Origin: Kineosporiaceae bacterium
Lineage (GTDB): Bacteria; Actinomycetota; Actinomycetes; Actinomycetales; Kineosporiaceae
Length of the DNA stretch: 64,000 nt
Assembly (NCBI GenBank): GCA_016794595.1
Contig: JAEUJN010000087.1
Span: 1-64,000, forward strand
Reading direction: 5' to 3'
The notes under the pieces were generated by a model, which searched no databases, had not been told where the DNA came from, and saw only the letters and a list, made by a program, of their open reading frames with translations. A program made the translations under genes and the position numbers. Shown here in pieces: positions 43,216-52,412 of this stretch; position 1 is the first letter of the stretch, and every line of letters begins with the position of its first letter.

Positions 43216-46143
43216 ATGACGACCTACCTCGCATGGGGGAAGACCGGATTCGATCCGGCCACGAACGAGAAGCTGTGGCTGCCGCTGTCGCAGCACCTGA
43301 CGGACAGCGGCGCGGCCGCGGGGATGCTCTGGGACGACTGGTTGAGCCCGGGTCTGCGCACACTGATCGCCGCGCCCTTCGGCGGACTGCCGCACGGTCG
43401 CAGCGTCGTCCGGTTCCTGGCCGCCGTTCACGACGTCGGCAAGGCGACACCCGCCTTCGCCGTCCAAGCCCGCCGAAGCAGTGGTTACCTGCTCGACCTC
43501 ATGGCCGAGAACGGGTTACGCGTCGACTCCCGCCTCCCACCCGAGGCGTCCCGCGAGCTGCGCCATGCGCTCGCCGGTCAGGTGATCCTGCAGGATTGGC
43601 TCACTGAGCAGGGGTGGGACCGGCGAGCGGCCGCCCAATTCGCGGTGGTCATCGGCGGTCACCACGGCATTCCCCCCGACCGGGGGGACCTGCTCGACGC
43701 CCGAGGACGACGCCAACACCTCGGCGACGGCCCCTGGCGTGAGGCTCAACGACAGCTCATCGACGAGGCGGCACGGGTCACGCAGACGGCCGAACTGTGG
43801 CAGGCCTGGTCATCCGTCCAACTGTCGCAGCCGGCGCAGGTGCTCCTGACCGGTCTGGTCATCATGGCCGACTGGATCGCCAGCAACAGTGAGTACTTCC
43901 CCTTGATCCGCCAGTCGCAGGGCATGGCGCAGCTCGAGCCGACCAAGCGGCGCGCCGACGCCGCGATGCGCCGGCTCGACCTGCCCGACGCCTGGCGTCC
44001 GAATCCCGGACACACCACACCCGACGAGCGGCTGGCCGATCGATTCGGCATCAGCGCAGGCGCCCGCCCCGTGCAGCGGGCGGCGTTGGCCGCAGCCGAG
44101 CGGCTGCCCGTGCCCGGCATCATGGTCATCGAGGCGGCGATGGGTGAGGGCAAGACCGAGGCGGCCCTGCTCGCTGCCGAGGTCCTCGCCCACAACAGCG
44201 GTGCGGGTGGTTGCTTCGTCGCGTTGCCCACCCAGGCAACCACCGACGCGATGTTCGCCCGGGTCCTCGACTGGCTCGATCGGCTGCCTGACGACGCCCA
44301 GCCCGGCAGGCGATCGGCGCACTCGTTGGTGCTCGCCCATGGCAAGTCCTGGCTGAACCCGAGTTACCGCGATCTCCGCTGGCTGGGCAAGCCGACCGAC
44401 GTCGCGCGAGACGAGCACGACGAACCGGCATCCGGCGGACTCTCGCACTCCTGTGCGGTCGAGACGTACGTCGAGCCCTGGACGACGGGACGCAAGAAGG
44501 GCAGCCTGGCCGACTTCGTCGTCGGGACCATCGACCAGTTGCTCTTCGTCGCGCTCAAGGCCCGGCATCTGGCGCTGCGTCATCTCGGCATCGCCCGCAA
44601 GGTGGTGATCGTCGACGAGGTGCATGCGTACGACGCCTACATGAACGTCTACCTCAGCCGAGCCCTGGAATGGCTCGGGGCCTACGGCGTGCCGGTCATC
44701 CTGCTCTCGGCGACCCTCCCGCCGCAGCGGCGTCACGACCTCTGCGAGGCCTACCGCCGGGGGCTGGCCAGCCGCACTCGGCCACCCTCGGCCGCGGTCG
44801 ACTGGAACCCGTGGGCCGATCCCGGCGCCCCTGCCCCTGCCCTCGAGGCAGCTGCCGCACTCGACGCGCACCCGTCACTCGCCTATCCGGTGATCACGCT
44901 GGCGAGCGAGCACGGCATCGTCGCCGAGCCGGTGCCCGCATCGGACGCTCGGCGCACCGACGTCACCGTCGAGGTCCTGCCCGACGACCTCGACACCCTG
45001 GTGACCAGGCTCGACCACGACCTCGCGGACGGCGGGTGCGCGCTCGTCGTCCGCAACACCGTTCGGCGGGCGCAGGAGGCGGCTGCGGCGCTGACCGAGC
45101 GCTTCGGGGCTGACGTGCGCCTGGTCCATGCCCGCTTCATGGGTCATGACCGGATCGCCAACGACGACTGGCTCCGTTCGACGTTCGGCCCTCCCGGCGC
45201 GACCGAGCGCCCGCCACGGATGATCGTCGTCGGGACCCAGGTGGTCGAGCAGTCCCTCGACATCGATTTCGACCTGTTGGTCACCGATCTCGCACCGATC
45301 GATCTGCTGCTGCAACGCATCGGCCGGATGCACCGCCACCGACGCGGGCACGGTGAGTGCGAACGTCCCGTCCGGTTGCGCGAGGCACGGTGCCTGATCA
45401 CCGGGGTGAGCGACTGGGACGGCGAGCCGCCCGAGCCCGTGGCCGGCTCGGCTCGCGTGTACGGCCGTCACCTGCTCTACCGATCGGCCTGGCCGATCCT
45501 CGAGGCGGCACGTGCCGGCGGCCCGTGGCAGCTGCCGCAGGACATCCCCGCCCTGGTCGAGCAGGTGTACGCCGGCACCGTCATCGGCCCGCCATCATGG
45601 CAGGCGGTCATGAGCGGGGCTCGGGACCGCGACCTCGCCGAGACGGCCGTGCGACGCCAACACGCCGAGGACTTCCTGCTCGCCGCACCGCAACCACCGG
45701 GCGAGCCGATCCTGGGATGGCTGTACGCGAACGTCGGCGAGGCGGACGACGACGCCCGGGGGCGGGCCGCCGTGCGCGACGGCGACGACAGCGTCGAAGT
45801 GCTGCTGCTGTGCCGCCACGGCGACGGATCGCTGCACCTGCCGGACGGCGACTTCGACGGCGCGGGAGCATTCGTCGAGCCGCACAGCCGTCCGGCGTCG
45901 CCCCTCGCGCACGCGCTCGCGGGGTGCAGCCTGCGCCTGCCGTCCTGGATCTCCGCGGGCACGAGCGGTGCGGCCCTCCTGGATGCCTTGCACGAGAACT
46001 GGTTCCGGCCCTGGCAGGACGACGCAGCGCTGCGCGGTCAGCTGCTGCTGATCCTCGACCGCGACGGCCCGACCCGGCTCGCCGGACTGTCCTTCACCTA
46101 CGACGCCCTGACCGGGCTGGAGGTAGCACGCGATGCCCACTGA
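43216..46143 (+). CDS. cas3: CRISPR-associated helicase-nuclease Cas3 (type I-E)
   Basis: Cas3 is recruited by Cascade to unwind and degrade target DNA. The 975-residue protein has an N-terminal HD nuclease domain (VHDVGKATPAF, VVIGGHHGIPP) and an SF2 helicase: Walker A AAMGEGKTEAALLA, DEVHAYD box, LLSATLPP, TQVVEQSLDIDFD and QRIGRMHRHRR. A C-terminal accessory domain completes it, so it appears intact. The ATG at 43216 follows a strong GGAGGGGGAGG. It is the first gene of the operon and overlaps cas8e by 11 bases. A pseudo-CRISPR unit, a hairpin and a palindrome lie in its upstream region, so expression is probably tightly controlled. Confidence 0.96.
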   Translation: MTTYLAWGKTGFDPATNEKLWLPLSQHLTDSGAAAGMLWDDWLSPGLRTLIAAPFGGLPHGRSVVRFLAAVHDVGKATPAFAVQARRSSGYLLDLMAENGLRVDSRLPPEASRELRHALAGQVILQDWLTEQGWDRRAAAQFAVVIGGHHGIPPDRGDLLDARGRRQHLGDGPWREAQRQLIDEAARVTQTAELWQAWSSVQLSQPAQVLLTGLVIMADWIASNSEYFPLIRQSQGMAQLEPTKRRADAAMRRLDLPDAWRPNPGHTTPDERLADRFGISAGARPVQRAALAAAERLPVPGIMVIEAAMGEGKTEAALLAAEVLAHNSGAGGCFVALPTQATTDAMFARVLDWLDRLPDDAQPGRRSAHSLVLAHGKSWLNPSYRDLRWLGKPTDVARDEHDEPASGGLSHSCAVETYVEPWTTGRKKGSLADFVVGTIDQLLFVALKARHLALRHLGIARKVVIVDEVHAYDAYMNVYLSRALEWLGAYGVPVILLSATLPPQRRHDLCEAYRRGLASRTRPPSAAVDWNPWADPGAPAPALEAAAALDAHPSLAYPVITLASEHGIVAEPVPASDARRTDVTVEVLPDDLDTLVTRLDHDLADGGCALVVRNTVRRAQEAAAALTERFGADVRLVHARFMGHDRIANDDWLRSTFGPPGATERPPRMIVVGTQVVEQSLDIDFDLLVTDLAPIDLLLQRIGRMHRHRRGHGECERPVRLREARCLITGVSDWDGEPPEPVAGSARVYGRHLLYRSAWPILEAARAGGPWQLPQDIPALVEQVYAGTVIGPPSWQAVMSGARDRDLAETAVRRQHAEDFLLAAPQPPGEPILGWLYANVGEADDDARGRAAVRDGDDSVEVLLLCRHGDGSLHLPDGDFDGAGAFVEPHSRPASPLAHALAGCSLRLPSWISAGTSGAALLDALHENWFRPWQDDAALRGQLLLILDRDGPTRLAGLSFTYDALTGLEVARDAH

Positions 46144-47824
46144 GCACTCCACGTTCAATCTCGTCGACGAGCCGTGGATCCCGGTGCTCGGACTCGACGG
46201 GCAGGTGAGCGAGCAGTCCCTGCTCACCGTCGTCCGGGACGCCGATCAGGCGGCCGCGATCGTCGGCGAGCTCCCCACCCAGTCCTTCGCCATCCTGCGC
46301 CTGCTGTTGGCGATTCTGCACCGCAGCCTGCGCCGGCCGGACGGCGGGCCAGGCCCCGGCGACATCGCAACCTGGCGCGCCCTGCGATCGGACGGGGACC
46401 GCCTGGCGACGGCGGTGACCAGCTACCTGGGGGTGTTCCACGACCGGTTCGACCTGTTCCACCCGCAGCGGCCGTTCTTCCAGGTCGCCGACCTCGCCAC
46501 GGGCAAGGGCGAGGTATCGGGCCTGGACAAGCTGATCGCCGACGTCCCCAACGGGCTGCCCTTCTTCACCACCCGCCTGGGTCCGGGGATCGAGTCGATC
46601 ACCGCCGCGGAGGCGGCGCGCTGGCTGGTGCACGCACATGCCTTCGATCCGTCCGGCATTCGATCCGGCGATCCCCGGGACCCCCGCGTCAAGAGCGGCA
46701 AGGGCTACCCGATCGGCACCGGCTGGGCGGGTCAGATCGGCGGGGTGTTCCTCGAGGGCACGACGCTGCGCGAGACGCTGCTCCTCAACCTCGGAGCCTG
46801 GGCCGATGCCGGCAGCCTGATCGACTCCGGCCCCGACGATCTGCCGCCCTGGGAGCGGGCGCAGCTCGGCCCCACCGAGGAGGCGCCGGGGCGGCTGCCC
46901 CGCGGGCCGATCGACCTCTACACCTGGCAGAGCCGCCGGGTTCGCCTGGTGGGCGATCGCGATCGGGTGAGCGGCGTGCTGCTCTGCCAAGGCGATCGGA
47001 TGGCCCCGCAGAACACCTGGCGCTGGGAGCCGATGACGGCCTGGCGCTACAGCAAGCCGCAGACCGCGAAGCTCGGCCGACCGACCTACATGCCCGCTCA
47101 GCACGATCCGGCGCGCTCGTTCTGGCGCGGGCTGGAGGCTCTGCTCAGCCAGGCCCTTCCAGAGACCGACGGAGGGCGGGGCGTGGAACCGGCCCCGCGC
47201 TTGGCACCGGCGCTGATCCGCTGGACTCGCGTCCTTCGCTACGAGGATGCACTCCCGGCGGACGCGCTGATCCCGGTACGCGCCGTCGGCCTGGCCTACG
47301 GAACTCAGAACGCCATCGTCGAGGAGCTCACCGACGACGTGGTGCGGTTGCCCGCCACCTTGCTGGACGGCGATCGGCCCGACCTGGTGACGGCCGCCCT
47401 GGACGCGGTACAGGCTGCCGCGGACGTGGCCAAGGCCGCCGCGGACTTTCGCCAGAACCTGGCCAGGGCGGCCGGGATGGGTGGCGATGAGTCCGAGCAC
47501 CCGCGCGAGGCCGGACGGGCCGAGCTCTACCACGCGCTCGACCACGCGTTCCGTGAGTGGCTCACCACCGTCGGTCGCGACGATGCGCTCGCGGCAACCA
47601 CCCGCTGGCAGGAGACCGTCCGGGCGATCGCGCTGGAGGTGGCCGGGTCCTGGTTGGCGGCCGCCGGCCCGGCCGCACTCGTCGGGCGTTCGGTGAACAA
47701 GCGACGGCTGGATGCCGGGCTGGCGCACCGTTGGTTCCTCGGCAAGCTCCATCAAGCCCTGCCCTACGCCCACCAAACCATTGCCCCCGTCGAGATCTCC
47801 CCCGAGGAAGAGGAGTCGGCATGA
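46133..47824 (+). CDS. cas8e: Cascade large subunit Cas8e (Cse1/CasA)
   Basis: Cas8e recognises the PAM and recruits Cas3. The 563-residue protein starts FNLVDEPWIPVLGLDG, the classic Cse1 opening. It has FDLFHPQRPFFQVADL, HAFDPSGIRSG and GWAGQIGGVFLEGTTLRETL. The loop that reads the PAM lies around RVKSGKGYPIGTGWAG. It ends with a four-helix bundle-like C-terminus (VAGSWLAAAGPAALVGRSV, then FLGKLHQALP). Its start lies inside the end of cas3 and its stop overlaps cas11 (ATGA). The length is slightly above the E. coli protein (502). Confidence 0.94.
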   Translation: MPTEHSTFNLVDEPWIPVLGLDGQVSEQSLLTVVRDADQAAAIVGELPTQSFAILRLLLAILHRSLRRPDGGPGPGDIATWRALRSDGDRLATAVTSYLGVFHDRFDLFHPQRPFFQVADLATGKGEVSGLDKLIADVPNGLPFFTTRLGPGIESITAAEAARWLVHAHAFDPSGIRSGDPRDPRVKSGKGYPIGTGWAGQIGGVFLEGTTLRETLLLNLGAWADAGSLIDSGPDDLPPWERAQLGPTEEAPGRLPRGPIDLYTWQSRRVRLVGDRDRVSGVLLCQGDRMAPQNTWRWEPMTAWRYSKPQTAKLGRPTYMPAQHDPARSFWRGLEALLSQALPETDGGRGVEPAPRLAPALIRWTRVLRYEDALPADALIPVRAVGLAYGTQNAIVEELTDDVVRLPATLLDGDRPDLVTAALDAVQAAADVAKAAADFRQNLARAAGMGGDESEHPREAGRAELYHALDHAFREWLTTVGRDDALAATTRWQETVRAIALEVAGSWLAAAGPAALVGRSVNKRRLDAGLAHRWFLGKLHQALPYAHQTIAPVEISPEEEESA

Positions 47825-48522
47825 GCACCCCAACCGCCACCGAACACGATGCGGCACAACGGGAGTTGGCGACCTTCGTCAGCTCCAGGGTCGAACCCCT
47901 GCAGGCCGAGTACCTCCGGGACAACCGCACCGGGCGGGCGGACTCGCGACTGGCCCGGCTCCGCCGCGCCATCACGACCGCGCCGGGTGAGGATCCCGCC
48001 GTCTGGGAACTCACGCTGGACGGGGTCCCCTTCGCCAGCCGGACGGATGAGCCGTCCCCCTCGGAGCGGGCGGTGCACACCGCGCTCACCCTCTACGCGG
48101 TGCACCAGCAATCCCAACGGGTCCGGGTCCATCAACGGGGGTGGTCCCTCGGCCGAGCCGTCCGAGCGCTGGTCGCTTCCCGCGACGCCTTGGGCGACGC
48201 CGAGCGCGAGGGCGCCGTCCGCCGGCGGTTCGACGCCCTGATCTCCGCCACCTCCTACGACGAGATCGCCTACCAACTCAGGGGCTTGGTGCAGCAGTTC
48301 CGCAGTGCCGATCCCCCGATCCCGCTCGACTACGGCCGACTCGCCGAAGACCTCGATGCCCTGCAGTCCCGCCAGCGCGCACCCGGCGTCCTGTTGCGCT
48401 GGGGCCGTGACTACCACCGGATCCACGGCCGATCCCAGACCGCCGCATCCACCGACCCCCAGACCCCTCACCAGCCAAGCGACCAGACCGACCACGACAC
48501 TGACCCGGAGGACCTCCCGTGA
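47821..48522 (+). CDS. cse2: Cascade small subunit Cas11 (Cse2/CasB)
   Basis: This 233-residue helical protein forms the dimeric belly of Cascade. It has QRELATFVSSRVEPLQAEYL and RADSRLARLRRAITTAPGED near the N-terminus. The conserved Cse2 core is ERAVHTALTLYAVHQQSQ, then EGAVRRRFDALISATSYDEI, and GVLLRWGRDYHRI closes the domain. The final 35 residues (SDQTDHDTDPEDLP end) are D/T/Q-rich and extend beyond the usual 160-200 residue length. The ATG overlaps the cas8e stop, and the stop overlaps the cas7 GTG. Confidence 0.92.
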   Translation: MSTPTATEHDAAQRELATFVSSRVEPLQAEYLRDNRTGRADSRLARLRRAITTAPGEDPAVWELTLDGVPFASRTDEPSPSERAVHTALTLYAVHQQSQRVRVHQRGWSLGRAVRALVASRDALGDAEREGAVRRRFDALISATSYDEIAYQLRGLVQQFRSADPPIPLDYGRLAEDLDALQSRQRAPGVLLRWGRDYHRIHGRSQTAASTDPQTPHQPSDQTDHDTDPEDLP

Positions 48523-49640
48523 CCCGCACCCTGATCGACATCCACGTCATCCAGACCGTGCCGCCGAGCAATGTCAACCGCGACGACACCGGCAGCCCGA
48601 AGTCGGCCGTGTACGGCGGCGTCCGGCGGGCACGGGTCTCCAGCCAGGCGTGGAAACGGGCTGCACGCAACGCCTTCCGGACCCACCTCGATCGTTCGGA
48701 CCTGGGGGTGCGCACCAAGCGAGTGGTCGAGGTGATCGCTGAGGCAATCACGGATCGGGACGGGACGCTCGCCGATCGGGCCAACGAACTGGCCAAAGGG
48801 GTGGTCACGGCTGCAGGGATCAAGGTGGCCGCGCCCCGCAAGGCGACCAACACCGTCGAGGAGTCCGGTTATCTGATCTTCCTCAGCGCCCGCCAGATCC
48901 AGTCCCTGGCCGGCTTGGCGATCGACGCCGACCGCAGCGGATCGGCTTTGGACAAGAAGTCGGCGGGCGCAGTGTTCAAGGCCGACAACTCGATCGACCT
49001 TGCGCTGTTCGGCCGCATGGTGGCCGACATCAGCGACCTGAACGTCGACGCCGCGGCGCAGGTGGCGCACGCCATCAGCACCCATGCGGTCAACACCGAG
49101 TTCGACTACTTCACCGCGGTCGACGACCGTAAACAGGACAGCACGGACGAGGATGCGGGCGCCGGCATGATCGGCACCGTCGAGTTCAACTCCTCGACCC
49201 TCTACCGCTACGCCACGGTGGACCTGCAAGCCCTGCAGGCGAATCTGGGCGACGCCGAGGCCACCGTCCGCGCCACGGTCGCCTTCGTCCGGGCGTTCCT
49301 GACCAGCATGCCGACCGGCAAGCAGAACACCTTCGCCAACAACACCCTGCCGGACGCCGTACTGGTCACCCTGCGGCAGGATCGCCCCATCTCGCTGGTC
49401 GGCGCCTTCGAGGAGCCGGTGAGTGCGGTCGGCACCGGAGGGCACGTGATCGAGTCCATCGGTCGGCTGAGCGGGTACGCCAAGGAGGTGGCCGATGCCT
49501 ACGGGGCGCCGGTGGCCTCGTGGGTGGTCGGCATCGGCGACCGGGTGCAGCCGCTGGAGGCGCTCGGGCAGCGAGTATCGGCCGGCGATCTGGACGACGC
49601 GCTCGGAGCTGCACTGCGCGAGCGGATCAGCGGCGCGTGA
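48519..49640 (+). CDS. cas7: Cascade backbone subunit Cas7 (Cse4/CasC)
   Basis: Six copies of Cas7 usually line the crRNA spacer. The 373-residue protein has DIHVIQTVPPSNVNRDDTGSP, then RRARVSSQAWKRAARNAF, a hallmark of Cse4. It also has AVNTEFDYFTAVDD, GMIGTVEFNSSTLYRYATVD and FVRAFLTSMPTGKQNTFANN. The GTG at 48519 overlaps the cas11 stop; its own stop overlaps the cas5 ATG (TGATG). It looks intact. Confidence 0.95.
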   Translation: MTRTLIDIHVIQTVPPSNVNRDDTGSPKSAVYGGVRRARVSSQAWKRAARNAFRTHLDRSDLGVRTKRVVEVIAEAITDRDGTLADRANELAKGVVTAAGIKVAAPRKATNTVEESGYLIFLSARQIQSLAGLAIDADRSGSALDKKSAGAVFKADNSIDLALFGRMVADISDLNVDAAAQVAHAISTHAVNTEFDYFTAVDDRKQDSTDEDAGAGMIGTVEFNSSTLYRYATVDLQALQANLGDAEATVRATVAFVRAFLTSMPTGKQNTFANNTLPDAVLVTLRQDRPISLVGAFEEPVSAVGTGGHVIESIGRLSGYAKEVADAYGAPVASWVVGIGDRVQPLEALGQRVSAGDLDDALGAALRERISGA

Positions 49641-50374
49641 TGAGCACCCTGTTGCTCCGCCTGGCTGCACCGATGCAGTCGTGGGGTGCCTCCAGCCGGT
49701 TCACCTACCGCACCACCCTGGACCATCCGACCAAGAGCGGGGTGGTCGGCTTGCTGGCCGCCGCGCTGGGCCGCCGGCGAACGGATTCGCTCGAGGACCT
49801 GCTCGAGCTCTCCCTCGGAGTCAGGCTCGACCAGCCCGGCGCGCTGATCCGCGACTTCCACACCGCCCATCGACCCGACGGAACCTCGATGCCGCTCTCC
49901 CACCGCTACTACCTGGCGGACGCGGTCTTTCTGGCAGCGATCGAGGGACCCACGGAGGTGATCGCGACCCTGGAGGAGGCGGTGCGCCGTCCGCGGTTCC
50001 CGCTCTACCTGGGTCGTCGCTCCTGCTCACCGACGCTGCCGCTCGATCTGGGCGTGCGCAAGCTCGGGCTGCGAGCCGCCCTGGAGCAGGAGCCATGGAA
50101 GGCATCGACGCGACACCGGGAGCGGTCCGAGCGCGTCGTATCGGTCGACGTGATCGTCGATGCCGGCCCGGATGACGTCCACCGCCCGGACGCGACCCGG
50201 TTCACCCTGCGCGACATCCCTCGCTCGTTCGACCCGACCCACCGCGAGTACGCGACCCGCGCCGTCGTGCGCTACCGGGTCTTGCTCGACAACCCGGACG
50301 GGCAGCGGGCCACCACCGGCCCGGTGCCGGCCGGAGTCGGTGGGCACGACCCCATGGCCGCTCTGGAGGGCTGA
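49640..50374 (+). CDS. cas5: Cascade subunit Cas5 (CasD)
   Basis: Cas5 holds the 8-nt 5' handle of the crRNA. The 244-residue RAMP protein starts LLLRLAAPMQSWGASSRFTYR, with the invariant QSWG. It has TLDHPTKSGVVGLLAAALGR, SHRYYLADAVFLAAIEGP and LYLGRRSCSPTLPLDLGV, all typical of type I-E Cas5. An in-frame GTG three bases earlier is possible, but the ATG overlapping the cas7 stop is favoured. The stop overlaps the cas6 start. Confidence 0.95.
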   Translation: MSTLLLRLAAPMQSWGASSRFTYRTTLDHPTKSGVVGLLAAALGRRRTDSLEDLLELSLGVRLDQPGALIRDFHTAHRPDGTSMPLSHRYYLADAVFLAAIEGPTEVIATLEEAVRRPRFPLYLGRRSCSPTLPLDLGVRKLGLRAALEQEPWKASTRHRERSERVVSVDVIVDAGPDDVHRPDATRFTLRDIPRSFDPTHREYATRAVVRYRVLLDNPDGQRATTGPVPAGVGGHDPMAALEG

Positions 50375-51036
50375 TGTACCTGTCCCGATGTGAGATCAAT
50401 CCGAGACGGCGGGGAGCCCGACCGTTGCTCGCCTCGCCGCACGCATTGCACGCCGCCGTCCGATTCGCCTTCCCCCGCACCGAGCTTGACTCCGCGCCGG
50501 GCCGAGTGCTGTGGCGGTTGGACTCTGCAGACCACCGTCACGTGCTGTACACGGTCAGCCCTCAGCCGCCGGATTTCACCCATGTTGTCGAACAGGCGGG
50601 GTGGCCGGCGACCACCGGATGGCAGACCCGTGACTACATGCCGCTGTTGAATCGGCTCGCCGAGGGGCAGGCCTGGCACTTCCGACTGACTGCCAATCCC
50701 ACGCATTCGGGGCGACGCCGGCCCGGGGCAAGCACCCAGCGGTTCGGCCACGTCACCGTTGAGCAGCAGGCCACGTGGCTCGTTTCCCGTTCGCCAGGCT
50801 GGGGTTTCGCCATTCCCGAAGCCAAGGACAGCGCACCGATGAGCCTGGTTCACCAGCGCGCCGTGCGGACGTTCCAGCGCAAGGAAGCGCGCGTCACCGT
50901 GACAACCGTGGTCTTCGAGGGCACGCTCGAGGTCACAGACCCGCAGCTGCTGCGCCAGGCACTGATCGGCGGGATGGGACACGCGAAGGCCTACGGCTGC
51001 GGGCTGATGACACTGGCGCCGATCACACCGCCATGA
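50374..51036 (+). CDS. cas6: crRNA endoribonuclease Cas6 (Cse3/CasE)
   Basis: Cas6e cuts the pre-crRNA at the base of the repeat stem and stays bound to the 3' hairpin. The 220-residue protein has SPHALHAAVRFAFPR, with the catalytic-type histidine near residue 26. It also has HVLYTVSPQPPDFTHV, RDYMPLLNRLAEGQAWHFRL, and the C-terminal glycine-rich loop GGMGHAKAYGCGLMTL of RAMP proteins. By homology it would process both the array transcript and the pseudo-CRISPR RNA. The stop overlaps the cas1 ATG. Confidence 0.94.
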   Translation: MYLSRCEINPRRRGARPLLASPHALHAAVRFAFPRTELDSAPGRVLWRLDSADHRHVLYTVSPQPPDFTHVVEQAGWPATTGWQTRDYMPLLNRLAEGQAWHFRLTANPTHSGRRRPGASTQRFGHVTVEQQATWLVSRSPGWGFAIPEAKDSAPMSLVHQRAVRTFQRKEARVTVTTVVFEGTLEVTDPQLLRQALIGGMGHAKAYGCGLMTLAPITPP

Positions 51037-51974
51037 CCGGGAAGATCCCCGGGGCACCGCCGGCCACGCCCCACGAACTGCTGCGCGCCGAGGACCGCAT
51101 GTCGTTCATCTACCTCGAGCACGCCGTAATCCACCGGGACGCGAATGCCATCACGAGCACCGATGCCCGTGGAACAGTGCACATCCCCTCGGCGACCGTG
51201 GGAACGCTCCTGCTCGGTCCCGGGACGAGCATCAGCCACCACGCCGTGATGCTCATGGCCGAGAGCGGCTCGACCGTGGTGTGGGTCGGCGAACGTGGCG
51301 TCCGCTACTACGCGCACGGACGCCCGTTGGCGCGCTCGTCGCGGTTACTCGATGCGCAGGCGCGCCTGGTCAGCAACCAGCGCAGCCGCTTGGCGGTGGC
51401 GCGGGAGATGTACGCGATGCGTTTCCCTGGCGAGGACACCTCCGGGTTGACCATGCAGCAGTTGCGGGGTCGTGAGGGCGCCCGGGTGAAGCGGGCCTAC
51501 CGCGAACACAGCGAGCGCACGAACGTTCCGTGGCGCAAGCGCGACTACATACCAGGGAAGTTCGACCGGGCGGACGCCGTCAACAAGGCCCTGTCCGCGG
51601 CAAACTCGGCGCTCTACGGCGCGGTGCATGCCGCCGTGGTGGCGCTCGGATGCGCTCCGGGGCTCGGTTTCGTTCATACCGGCAACGATCGGTCGTTCAT
51701 CTACGACGTGGCGGATCTGTACAAGGCGGATCTCGTGATCCCGATGGCGTTCGAGGCGGCCGCCGCCGAACCGGAGGACATCGGCGCCCATACCCGGCGC
51801 GTGATGCGCGACGCCATTCACAAGGCGAGGCTGGTGGAGCGGTGCGTCGCCGATGTGCGCCACCTGCTGCTGCCCGGGCAGGAGCAGGACGACGTCTATG
51901 CGGAGGTCCTGCAACTCTGGGACGACAAGGCAGACCCGGTCGCGGCCGGCCAGAACTACGACCTCGACTGGTAG
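51033..51974 (+). CDS. cas1: CRISPR integrase Cas1 (type I-E)
   Basis: Cas1 integrates new spacers at the leader end. The 313-residue protein has AEDRMSFIYLEHAVIHRDAN, then REGARVKRAYREHSE with the catalytic glutamate. It also has NSALYGAVHAAVVALGCAP and GFVHTGNDRSFIYDVADLYK, with the catalytic histidine and aspartates. These match the E. coli E141, H208 and D221 contexts. The protein appears fully active. The start overlaps the cas6 stop and cas2 follows 2 bases after the stop. Confidence 0.96.
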   Translation: MTGKIPGAPPATPHELLRAEDRMSFIYLEHAVIHRDANAITSTDARGTVHIPSATVGTLLLGPGTSISHHAVMLMAESGSTVVWVGERGVRYYAHGRPLARSSRLLDAQARLVSNQRSRLAVAREMYAMRFPGEDTSGLTMQQLRGREGARVKRAYREHSERTNVPWRKRDYIPGKFDRADAVNKALSAANSALYGAVHAAVVALGCAPGLGFVHTGNDRSFIYDVADLYKADLVIPMAFEAAAAEPEDIGAHTRRVMRDAIHKARLVERCVADVRHLLLPGQEQDDVYAEVLQLWDDKADPVAAGQNYDLDW

Positions 51975-51976
51975 CC

Positions 51977-52372
51977 ATGATCGTCGTGATCCTGACCGCG
52001 GCACCGGTCGGTCTGCGTGGCCAGCTGACCCGCTGGCTTCTGGAGGTGGCCCCGGGCGTCTTCGTCGGGTATCTGCCGGCCCGAGTCAGAGATCTGCTCT
52101 GGGCGAGGATCATCAGCGAACTCGAGTCCGGCAAGGCGATCATGATCTATTCGCGAGCCGGCGAGCAGCGACTTGCCTTCCGCGTGTCCGGGCATGATTG
52201 GATCCCCGAGGATCACGAAGGGATCTACCTCATGCGACGGCCTCCGATGGAAGGACATCCAGCCCCCACCAAAGCACCCCCTGAGAACTGGAGCATCGCC
52301 GCCCGCCGCCGACGCTTCCGTGGCGGCAGTGTTCCCCGACGACCAGCGCCACGTGCGGACGAAGCTGAATGA
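51977..52372 (+). CDS. cas2: CRISPR adaptation protein Cas2 (type I-E)
   Basis: Cas2 bridges two Cas1 dimers in the integrase. The 131-residue protein starts MIVVILTAAPVGLRGQLTRW, then VAPGVFVGYLPARVRDLLWA, IMIYSRAGEQRLAFRVSGHD and DHEGIYLMR, standard for Cas2e. Beyond the usual ending (SIAARRRRFR) it has a tail of about 16 residues (GGSVPRRPAPRADEAE) that runs into the leader. The gene stops only 40 bases before the first repeat, so its 3' end probably doubles as leader DNA. Confidence 0.95.
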   Translation: MIVVILTAAPVGLRGQLTRWLLEVAPGVFVGYLPARVRDLLWARIISELESGKAIMIYSRAGEQRLAFRVSGHDWIPEDHEGIYLMRRPPMEGHPAPTKAPPENWSIAARRRRFRGGSVPRRPAPRADEAE

Positions 52373-52412
52373 GCTCCCCGCACATGGCTTACATTCGTGC
52401 TGGTCAGCAAGT
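52329..52412 (+). promoter_or_regulatory. CRISPR leader with phased repeat-like decamers
   Basis: Only 40 bases separate the cas2 stop from the first repeat. GTGTTCCCCG (52329), GAGCTCCCCG (52371) and the first repeat's GTGCTCCCCG (52413) are spaced exactly 42 bases apart, about four helical turns. The copy at 52371 matches 12 of 15 bases of the repeat's interior. No AT-rich leader promoter is visible, so the array may be transcribed with the cas operon or from within cas2. Confidence 0.55.
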
